Of a stretch of DNA of 64,000 bases, positions 1 through 6,871 are shown piece by piece. The notes below the pieces were generated by a model. That model worked only from the letters and a program-made list of their open reading frames with translations, had not been told where the DNA came from and searched no databases. Position 1 is the stretch's first letter. The number at the start of each line of letters is the position of its first letter. The stretch is from Azospirillaceae bacterium (GTDB lineage Bacteria > Pseudomonadota > Alphaproteobacteria > Azospirillales > Azospirillaceae): NCBI GenBank assembly GCA_031291675.1, contig JARLIO010000094.1:62001-126000 (forward strand). Reading direction: 5' to 3'. Position numbers and translations under genes: made by a program.

Positions 1-753
1 GTGGCCGCATTGGAAGCAGTCGATAGTGATCCGCGGGTTGGGGTTGTGGTCGTCACGATCGATATGCCGGACTTTGATGGCCTGGCGCTCGTTGAACGAA
101 TGCGAATCCAAAATCACGAGCGTAACCTTCAGTTTATTGGCGTTGCGCAGCGCGCCGGTCTTACGGATGCGGCACGGGCGATTCATCTGCATCTGACCGA
201 TCTGGTCAGCGACGGCGCCGATGGCAGTCAACTCCATGCCGCTTTGGGACGGGCCCTGGCCAACCTGCAATCCGCACGAACCGCGACCACTTTCGCCCCG
301 GACGTCCTTGAGGACGCCCGCCGCCACTGCATGGCGTTACTCAACACGTTCAAGACGTTGCAACTCGAATCGGGCAGCGGCGATGTCACGGCTTCGGACA
401 CCGCATCACGCCATATGCGTGTGCTGCGGAAAATCCAGCAAGACCGACGTCTGCGCAAAAAGTTCTTCCCGGGTGGGTTGTTCGAGGACCCGTGCTGGGA
501 CATGTTGGTCGATCTCATGATCCAGCATCTTCTCGGACGTCGGGTATCGGTTTCGTCGCTCTGCATTGCCTCGGGGGTCGCCCAAACAACGGCATTGCGC
601 CGCATTATGGTTTTGAGTGAGTATGGCATCGTCAGGCGTAATGCCGATGAAAACGATGGACGCCGGATTTTTGTCGAATTGACCGCACAAGGGGTCGATT
701 TGATGGCCCGATACATCGAAGAAATCGACCCGGCTCCCGGCCGACTGTTGTAG
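1..753 (+). CDS. Response-regulator-like protein with C-terminal winged helix, 5' partial
   Basis: The reading frame is open from the first base, so the true start probably lies left of the window. Residues 1-90 look like the second half of a receiver domain: hydrophobic strand, then an acidic IDMPDFDGL segment that would carry the phospho-acceptor Asp. Residues about 170-245 resemble a MarR-type winged helix (VSSLCIASGVAQTTALRRI recognition region, then a DENDGRR wing). The combination suggests a phosphorylation-controlled DNA-binding regulator. The conserved acidic pair at the start of a receiver is not in the window. Target genes are unknown; the next gene is 260 bases away on the same strand. 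Confidence 0.7.
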   Translation: MAALEAVDSDPRVGVVVVTIDMPDFDGLALVERMRIQNHERNLQFIGVAQRAGLTDAARAIHLHLTDLVSDGADGSQLHAALGRALANLQSARTATTFAPDVLEDARRHCMALLNTFKTLQLESGSGDVTASDTASRHMRVLRKIQQDRRLRKKFFPGGLFEDPCWDMLVDLMIQHLLGRRVSVSSLCIASGVAQTTALRRIMVLSEYGIVRRNADENDGRRIFVELTAQGVDLMARYIEEIDPAPGRLL

Positions 754-1013
754 CCGCGCCATCCGGGTCCCGCGCACCCCGGGGCGTGGCCACCACGCGG
801 TGTCAGCCAACCCCCTGGCAAAGGGCAGGATTGATCCGACAGAGGGAGCCGCATCCGTGACGATCAGGGAGCAAAGGACGCCGTCGCGATCGCCGATGAT
901 TCCGGACGACCCGGTGCGGGAGTCCAGGCCGTCACACCGGATGTTTGGCGCGACTTTCGGTCGGTACGCCGGTCTGTCAGAGCGTTGCCGCACCTTGGCG
1001 GGACGGTGTCGCG

Positions 1014-2147
1014 ATGAGTGAAGGCAAATTCAGTGACGTGATCATGGTCACCAACCCCGTCGAAGCAAACCGGGGGACCGAGGCGCCGCGCCCGCTCTCG
1101 GGCAGCGGGAGCGCCGACGCCAACAAGCAGAGCATGGCGGAACGGCTTCGCAGCCATGGCTGGAGTTACCGACGGATCGCCGAGGACCTTGGCGTTTCCT
1201 ATGTGCTGGTATCACGCTGGCTGGATGGACTGCCGCCGGCCGGCAAGGCTGAACCGGTGGAGCGCAGCCGGCCCCGCACTGCCGCGAATCGAGCAACGCC
1301 CAGCCATGGTCGCGCGGCCCGGCCCACGGCCGCCGCGGGCGATGCGACGGTTCTGGAGGTCCAGTTTCAGGCCTTTGAGCGCTATGTCGGCGAGGTCATC
1401 GACCGACTCGTGGTCCGCCTGGACACGTCCGAGGCGCGCGAAGAGTCTTTGCGCGCCCTGCTCGCAGCCGCGCACACCGAGGGGCAGGCCCGCGAAGCGC
1501 GATTGCTGACATTGCTCGATCAGGAGCGCTCCCGCTGGGCCGAGGCTGAACGCGGTTTTCGCCGGGAGTTCGAAGCCTTCAAGGCCGAGATTCGCACCGG
1601 CATGCCCACTTTTGTGCCCGGCACGGTTGCCGGCCTCGTTGACGAACCGGCCGCCGAGGCCGCCGCCGTGGCGACGGAACCGGCCGCCACGGATGAGGAT
1701 CCATTCAATATTGCGGTGACGGATGAAGATCCGTTCAAAGTCGACGCACCCGATGATGATCCGTTCAAGGTCGACGGCCCGGATGACGATCCGTTCAAGG
1801 CCGACGGCCCGGATGACGATCCGTTCAAGGCCGAGGCCGCGGATGATGATCCGTTCAAGGTCGACGCACCCGATGATGATCCGTTCAAGGTCGATGCCGC
1901 GGATGACGATCCGTTCAAGGTCGAGGCCGCGGATGATGATCCATTCAAGGTCGATGCCGTGGATGACGATCCGTTCAAGGTCGACAGCGCGCGCGATGAT
2001 CCCTTCAAGATCGATGCCGCGAGCGATGATCCCTTCCAGACCTCCCTTGATAGCGTCCCTGCGCCCGAAACTGACCGTGACGAACCCGAACCCGAACCAG
2101 AAGCCCCGAAATCCAAGAAAAGCCGTTTGCTGTTCTGGCGACGGTGA
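1014..2147 (+). CDS. HTH and coiled-coil protein with DPF decapeptide repeats
   Basis: I place the start at the ATG at 1014 (MSEGKF) rather than an in-frame ATG at 945, because the extra residues look non-coding. That gives 377 residues. Residues about 41-72 form a helix-turn-helix of the kind seen in transposases and phage regulators (SYRRIAEDLGVSYVLVSRW). Residues about 105-200 are charged and heptad-like, probably a coiled coil. Residues 226-342 hold twelve copies of a ten-residue unit built round DDDPFK(V/A)(D/E). The protein ends in Pro/Glu-rich sequence and a basic-aromatic tail (SRLLFWRR). No family is recognised. The repeat could be a multivalent docking or calcium-binding tract; that is inference. 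Confidence 0.75.
   Translation: MSEGKFSDVIMVTNPVEANRGTEAPRPLSGSGSADANKQSMAERLRSHGWSYRRIAEDLGVSYVLVSRWLDGLPPAGKAEPVERSRPRTAANRATPSHGRAARPTAAAGDATVLEVQFQAFERYVGEVIDRLVVRLDTSEAREESLRALLAAAHTEGQAREARLLTLLDQERSRWAEAERGFRREFEAFKAEIRTGMPTFVPGTVAGLVDEPAAEAAAVATEPAATDEDPFNIAVTDEDPFKVDAPDDDPFKVDGPDDDPFKADGPDDDPFKAEAADDDPFKVDAPDDDPFKVDAADDDPFKVEAADDDPFKVDAVDDDPFKVDSARDDPFKIDAASDDPFQTSLDSVPAPETDRDEPEPEPEAPKSKKSRLLFWRR
1689..2042 (+). repeat. 30-nt tandem repeat inside the DPF-repeat gene
   Basis: About twelve in-frame 30-nt units each encode an acidic DPFK decapeptide. Central units are almost identical at DNA level (gatgatccgttcaaggtcga core), while the first unit and the last two have diverged. This fits recent expansion by slippage or unequal recombination, so copy number may vary between strains. 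Confidence 0.9.
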
Positions 2148-2478
2148 ACGGCCCGGCGGGGCAAACCGTGGTGACGCCGGCGGCAGCCCGACGGCGCCGC
2201 ACCGCCTCTTCGCTAAAATCTTCGCCACTTTGGATCAGTTTCAAGCGCGCCAACCGACCGGGACCGCTACTATCGTCGCGATCTTGGCGTCAAGCCAAAG
2301 CGGACCGGTGCAATCATACGGTCGAGCGACAGGGGCAATTTCGACCGTGATCAGGCAGATCCCGCAGGGCGGCGCGTATCCGGCGCGTACGACCTCCGCA
2401 GCGTTGGTTCGCGTATCCTCGGATCAATGCCCCCGGAGTGCCCGCTGGGGCACTCGCTTTCTGTGAGAGGATAGAGCC
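2148..2478. other. Intergenic, no gene seen
   Basis: About 330 bases separate the DPF-repeat gene from the binding-protein operon. I see no convincing small gene. The only clear structure is the hairpin at 2436-2455, so this stretch probably holds the promoter and leader of the downstream operon. Confidence 0.5.
2436..2455 (+). terminator. Hairpin in leader of the ATP-grasp operon
   Basis: GAGTGCCC and GGGCACTC form a perfect 8-bp stem with a GCTG loop, followed by GCTTTCTG. It lies 23 bases before the TTG start at 2479. It could terminate upstream transcription or attenuate the operon; the U-tract is weak. Confidence 0.45.
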
Positions 2479-3531
2479 TTGTTCCCTTCGCGCCGCACCG
2501 TCCTGGCGGGGCTCTCTGGTTCGTTGGCGGGGTCGCTGGGGTTTGCCGGACGCATCCGGGCCGCCGCCGGACCGATTTCCATTCCGCTCGAACGCGTCAA
2601 GCGGGTCATCGTGCTGACCCCGCGCAAGACGATCGCTGATATTCTCGGCTTCCGCGACTATTTGCAGACCAGCAGCTCGACCAACAAGCTATCGGTCCAG
2701 ATCGATATCCGTGAAGTCGAGCCTGGTGAAGTCGCCGCGCTGATCCCGCAGATCCGCGCGGCAAAGCCGGACCTGATCCTCACGATCTTCACCCCGATCA
2801 CTCTGGCGACGGTCGGGCGCTATGACGAAGCCAATCCCTCGGCCTTCATCACTGACATCCCGGTCGTGTTCTCGTCGGTTACCGACCCGGTTGCCTCGCA
2901 TATCGTGCAAAAGCTGGAGCAGCCCGACCGGCCGGTAACGGGGACAAGGCACATCGCGCCCATGGCGGTCCAGATGAAGACCATCATGGCCTATCGTCCC
3001 TGGACGCGGATCGCCGCGGTATATAACCCGGCCGAGAACAATATGGTGGGCGCGATCCGCGATCTGAAGCGTGAAGCCGCGCTGCTGAATGTCGAGGTCG
3101 TCGACAAGCCCCTGCCGCGCGATGCCGCCGGTGTCACCGATGCCCGGGCCATTCCCGATCTGGTCCGCGAGGCCGCCGCCGCAGGGGCGCAACTGCTCTA
3201 TATCGGTCCCGATACGCTGGTGGCGTCGAACAACAATACCGTCATCGCCGACGCCGCCCTGACCAACCGGCTGGCGACCTTCTGCTGTACGGAATTGCCA
3301 ATTCGGCGGGCCAATCTGCTGATGGGCCTGGTCAGCCCTGCCATCAATGTCGGTCGTCTGGCCGGGATCAAGGCCGAGGAGATCCTGACCGGCACGGCGA
3401 GCGCAGATCGCATCCCGATCGAAACACTGAACCGGTTCTCCCTGCTGTTGCGCATTGGGACCGCCCGGACGCTCGACCTCTACCCCCCGATGAAGCTTCT
3501 CAACATCGCCGAGATCATTCAGGATTCCTGA
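2479..3531 (+). CDS. ABC transporter substrate-binding protein, Tat-exported (ABC_sub_bind family)
   Basis: The 350-residue product opens with a twin-arginine signal (SRRTVLAGL at residues 4-12) and a hydrophobic stretch to about residue 30, so it should be exported folded to the periplasm. The rest matches the TrpX-like ABC_sub_bind family: two alpha/beta lobes with VPVVFSSVTDPV and an asparagine-rich patch near residue 250. Family members bind small ligands such as aromatic amino acids. The start is a TTG. No permease or ATPase gene accompanies it, so it may act as a ligand sensor for the membrane sensors downstream rather than feed an importer. One base separates its stop from the next start. 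Confidence 0.8.
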   Translation: MFPSRRTVLAGLSGSLAGSLGFAGRIRAAAGPISIPLERVKRVIVLTPRKTIADILGFRDYLQTSSSTNKLSVQIDIREVEPGEVAALIPQIRAAKPDLILTIFTPITLATVGRYDEANPSAFITDIPVVFSSVTDPVASHIVQKLEQPDRPVTGTRHIAPMAVQMKTIMAYRPWTRIAAVYNPAENNMVGAIRDLKREAALLNVEVVDKPLPRDAAGVTDARAIPDLVREAAAAGAQLLYIGPDTLVASNNNTVIADAALTNRLATFCCTELPIRRANLLMGLVSPAINVGRLAGIKAEEILTGTASADRIPIETLNRFSLLLRIGTARTLDLYPPMKLLNIAEIIQDS

Positions 3532-3532
3532 C

Positions 3533-4279
3533 ATGCTTGCCATCTCCCCGCGCCAGATCCTGGCGGATGGGACCGTCCGACAGCACGGTGCGCCGGCGTC
3601 GCAACAGCCCTTTGTTGTCCGCCTGCTTGGCGCCGATGATCTCCCGACACTGGAAACGTTCCGCACGCTGATCTTCGAGGCTCTGCCCGATATTGACGCC
3701 TATTTTCCGGAAACGCAGGACTTCGCCGCCTTGCATCTTGGTGACCGCGGGGTGACCTTCGGCGCGGAGGTCGAGGGGCGTCTGATTGCCTGCGCCGTGA
3801 TCGGCCTGCCCCGGGCCGGATTGCCGTCCTTTGCCGCCGACCTGGCCGAGCCCCGCCCCGCGCCCGAAGTCACGGCTCATATGGCGAGTTGCATGGTTCA
3901 CCCGGATTACCGCGGCAACCATCTGCAGAAATACTTCGTCGGCCTGCGCACGCTGTACGCCGTCGCCGCCGGGCGGCCGCATCACCTGACCCGGATCGCC
4001 CTCAGCAACCCGGTCAGCCTGCGCAATATGCTGGATTGTGGCTACACCGTCCGTCGTATCCTGGTGATGCACGGCACACGCTACCGCTATTTGCTGTATC
4101 GCGACCTGTTATCCGCACCGACTCCGTTCGACGCGGCGGCGCTGCGGATCATCGCGATTCGTGACCGCGATGCCCAGATGCGCGCCATCGACGATGGTCT
4201 GATCGGCGTCCAGGTCGTCGACACCGCGGCCGGCGTCTCGCTGGCCTTTGCCGCCGCAAACGGACCACAACGGTCATGA
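3533..4279 (+). CDS. GNAT-family N-acetyltransferase
   Basis: A 248-residue protein with a GNAT-like core. An N-terminal strand-helix (VVRLLGADDLPTLETFRTL) leads to the presumed acetyl-CoA loop near residues 121-132 (VHPDYRGNHLQK) and a later SNPVSLRNMLDCGY segment typical of these folds. The loop lacks the usual second glycine of the R-x-x-G-x-G/A motif, so substrate or cofactor use may differ. It starts one base after the binding protein and overlaps the ATP-grasp start by ATGA, so the three are translationally coupled. A role in modifying an amino group on the ligase substrate or product is inference. Confidence 0.75.
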   Translation: MLAISPRQILADGTVRQHGAPASQQPFVVRLLGADDLPTLETFRTLIFEALPDIDAYFPETQDFAALHLGDRGVTFGAEVEGRLIACAVIGLPRAGLPSFAADLAEPRPAPEVTAHMASCMVHPDYRGNHLQKYFVGLRTLYAVAAGRPHHLTRIALSNPVSLRNMLDCGYTVRRILVMHGTRYRYLLYRDLLSAPTPFDAAALRIIAIRDRDAQMRAIDDGLIGVQVVDTAAGVSLAFAAANGPQRS

Positions 4280-5529
4280 CCGCCGTCATCGTCGATCCCT
4301 ACTCCACCGGCCGTCTGCTGGCACCGGCGTTGCGCCGCCGGGACCACAGCGTGATTGCGGTGCAGAGCCGACCCGACCTGTCGCCAACGCTGACGGCCAG
4401 CTTCGTCCCCGACGATTTCGTCGCCCGTTTTGCGTTCGATGGCGATCTGCCCGCGCTGGTCGCGCGGTTACAGATTTTCAAACCGGATTTCGTCCTGCCA
4501 GGAAACGAGTCGGCGGTCGAACTGGCGGACCGTCTCGGCGCGGCGCTGGGCACCCGTGGCAACGATCCGGCAACGACGGCGATGCGTCGCAACAAATTCG
4601 CGATGATCGAACGGATCACGGCCGCCGGTCTGTTGTCGGCACGGCAAACCGTCGTCGCCGACACCGGGGAGGCGACGCGCTGGGCGGCACGAAATGGCTG
4701 GCCGGTGGTCGCCAAGCCGCTCGACAGCGCCTCTTCCGACCATGTTTATTTCTGTCGTGACGCGGAGTCCCTGGCAAAGGCGGTCGCGAAAATCCGGGCG
4801 ACGCGCAATTTTTGCGGCCAAACCAACGAACAGGCCCTGATTCAGACCTATCTCGACGGCGACGAATATGTCGTCAACAGCGTCAGCCGCGGCGGCCGGC
4901 ATTACATCTGCGACGTGCTGCGCTCGGCCAAACGCTCCCTCAATGATTCCCCCTTCGTCTACGACTATTATCGCCTGCTCCGCGACGACGATGCGGTGGT
5001 GGCACCGCTCGCCGCCTACACCGTCCAGGTGCTGGACGCCCTCGGTATCGCTGAGGGCGCCGGCCACGCCGAGATCCGCATCACCGCCCGGGGGCCAACC
5101 CTGGTCGAGATCGGCGCCCGCTGCATGGGCCCGCTGGGATCGACCACCGCGATCAGCCAGGGCACCGGCCGCGATCAGGTCGCGCTGCTGGTCGATGCCT
5201 TCGACGGCGGCGCACAGATCGAGCCCCTGCTCGGTGGCCGCTATCGGTTCCAGCGCGATGCCATGGTGCTGTATCTGCCGATCCTGGTCAGCGGACGTAT
5301 CCGGGAACTGCCAGACCTCAGCGGCATCCGGGCGCTGCCCAGCGTCACCGGCGCCGACCTCCTGCCCCGGATCGGCGATATGGTGCGCCCCAGCCTCGAC
5401 CTGACGCAAATGCTGGCGAAGGTGTACCTGTCACACGCCGATATCGCGGTGTTCGAGCGCGATTGGCAGCGGATTCGCAGCCTGGAGGCCAGGTTGCAAC
5501 CCGCCGTCGATCCATCCCCAGCGGCATAG
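4276..5529 (+). CDS. ATP-grasp ligase, amino-acid ligase-like
   Basis: A 417-residue protein with ATP-grasp organisation: a Rossmann-like N-lobe (residues 1-100), the ATP-binding lysine in WPVVAKPLD (K147), a DGDEYVVNSV strand near residue 195, GHAEIRI (E266) and LVEIGARCMG (E278, R282) for metal binding. The arrangement resembles L-amino acid ligases of the BacD/YwfE type, which join a carboxylate to an amine with ATP. A C-terminal domain of about 120 residues follows. Pairing with a GNAT enzyme and a downstream MFS exporter recalls dipeptide biosynthesis-export clusters. The actual substrates cannot be read from sequence. It overlaps the upstream stop by four bases. Confidence 0.8.
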   Translation: MTAVIVDPYSTGRLLAPALRRRDHSVIAVQSRPDLSPTLTASFVPDDFVARFAFDGDLPALVARLQIFKPDFVLPGNESAVELADRLGAALGTRGNDPATTAMRRNKFAMIERITAAGLLSARQTVVADTGEATRWAARNGWPVVAKPLDSASSDHVYFCRDAESLAKAVAKIRATRNFCGQTNEQALIQTYLDGDEYVVNSVSRGGRHYICDVLRSAKRSLNDSPFVYDYYRLLRDDDAVVAPLAAYTVQVLDALGIAEGAGHAEIRITARGPTLVEIGARCMGPLGSTTAISQGTGRDQVALLVDAFDGGAQIEPLLGGRYRFQRDAMVLYLPILVSGRIRELPDLSGIRALPSVTGADLLPRIGDMVRPSLDLTQMLAKVYLSHADIAVFERDWQRIRSLEARLQPAVDPSPAA

Positions 5530-5590
5530 CGCCTTCGGTACCGCCGCCGCGAAGTCCGGCGCGCCACCGCGGTCCTGAACAGGAGAGGAT

Positions 5591-5980
5591 ATGGCCTTTC
5601 AATGTGTCATGGGCGCCGTCACGAAATGCCCGTTCGGTGCCGCCCCCAGCGTCCTGATGGTGTTACCCACCCATATGGATCTGACTGTCTGCATGCCAGC
5701 CGCCAACATCATGGACAGCATTCCGCTGCTCAACATCATGCCTTTCGGCATGTGCAATAGTATCATGAATCCGATGGTGCTCGCGGCAACCATCGCAGCG
5801 TTGGGCGCCTTGACGCCGATGCCCTGCATTCCCATGACGGTCGCCCCCTGGGCGCCCGGCTCCGCCACGGTGATGCTCAACAGCATGCCGGCGCTCAACA
5901 ATTCTTCCAAAGCGATGTGCCTGTGGGGCGGGGCCATCAGCATCGAATTCGCCGGTCAGGCAACCGTCATGATTGCGTGA
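5591..5980 (+). CDS. DUF4280 PAAR-like protein
   Basis: A 129-residue protein with strong resemblance to the DUF4280 family: the early CPFGAAPS segment, IMPFGMCNS, TPMPCIPMTVAPWAPGS and KAMCLWGG landmarks are all present. The family is related to PAAR tip proteins of contractile injection systems and often accompanies secreted toxins. The sequence is rich in Met and Cys (C5, C13, C34, C54, C79, C110). It has no signal peptide and a good ribosome site (aggagagg) before ATG 5591. No tube, sheath, baseplate or VgrG gene occurs in the window, which makes its place between a ligase and membrane sensors puzzling. Confidence 0.85.
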   Translation: MAFQCVMGAVTKCPFGAAPSVLMVLPTHMDLTVCMPAANIMDSIPLLNIMPFGMCNSIMNPMVLAATIAALGALTPMPCIPMTVAPWAPGSATVMLNSMPALNNSSKAMCLWGGAISIEFAGQATVMIA

Positions 5981-6082
5981 CGCGGCCCTTCGGGATTTCC
6001 GACAAAATTAAGTATTTTGGCTCTATCTATGGGGCAGCCCCCGGCGCCCAGGGCCGACAACTGACACGATATCGAGCTTGAG

Positions 6083-6871
6083 ATGATGGTAAGACTGGGA
6101 ATATCCGCCCGAATAATCCTGTTGCTCCAGATCGCGGTGGGTTTTGCCCTGGGATCCACGATTTTGTTGTTCTACTTCAAGATGGAAGCCCTGGTTGAGG
6201 AAACGGTCAGTTCGCGCTTTGTCGTCGTCTCCAACGGTGTCGCCCACGAGATCGAATCGGCGCTGAATCTGGGCCTGAAATTAACCGAGCTGAAGAATCT
6301 CGATGCCATTCTCAATCGAGAGCTGTCGCGCGAATCGCGGATCACCGGCATGACTTTGTTCACCAACCGCGGCGAGATCGTGACCTCGGCCGGATCCGCC
6401 GCGCTCAGCGGATCGCTGCCCAGTGATTGGCTGCGCACCTTGCTGCGCGATCAGAAAGCCGAGCCTCAGGCGACCCTGCTGGTGGCGGCGGGCTCGCAGG
6501 TCATCATGTCGCCGATGCGCGACCCGATCGGCGGGATTGCCGGCGGTATCGCCCTGACCTATTCGCTAAGCGCCGCGCGGGAGAGCATTCACCGCACCAT
6601 TCCCACCATCGTCCTGGGCGGTGCCGTCTGCCTGATCCTCAGCCTCGGTGTCACCATGATCGCGGTCTGGATCACCTTCCGCCCCACCCAGCGGCGGATT
6701 CACCAGACCCTGGACTATCTCCAAGGCCTTGCCGCCGGAGCCACCGGCGCCGTTCCCGTCAGCGTCGCCGCGTTGGCCCCGGGCCTGGATCAATTCGCCA
6801 TCGCGATCACGGCGGCTCGTGCCACCCTGGACGCTGCTGACGCCACCGACAGCCAACGGTCCGCGCCATGA
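6083..6871 (+). CDS. Membrane sensor protein with no output domain
   Basis: A 262-residue protein with a membrane segment at residues about 10-30, an extracytoplasmic domain of about 140 residues, a second segment near 173-195, and a short HAMP-like cytoplasmic tail. There is no kinase, cyclase or methyl-accepting domain. Its layout matches the first third of the following sensor-MFS fusion, so the two may form a heteromeric sensory complex; that is inference. The stop overlaps the next start (ATGA), which indicates translational coupling. The extracytoplasmic domain may be Cache-like (FTNRGEIVTSAGS), but I cannot assign the family firmly. Confidence 0.7.
   Translation: MMVRLGISARIILLLQIAVGFALGSTILLFYFKMEALVEETVSSRFVVVSNGVAHEIESALNLGLKLTELKNLDAILNRELSRESRITGMTLFTNRGEIVTSAGSAALSGSLPSDWLRTLLRDQKAEPQATLLVAAGSQVIMSPMRDPIGGIAGGIALTYSLSAARESIHRTIPTIVLGGAVCLILSLGVTMIAVWITFRPTQRRIHQTLDYLQGLAAGATGAVPVSVAALAPGLDQFAIAITAARATLDAADATDSQRSAP

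Noticed and set aside
1212-2228. 338-codon minus-strand frame with repeated IDLERI units
   Set aside because: It mirrors the 30-nt repeat of the DPF-repeat gene. The plus frame has a better start, HTH and coiled coil.
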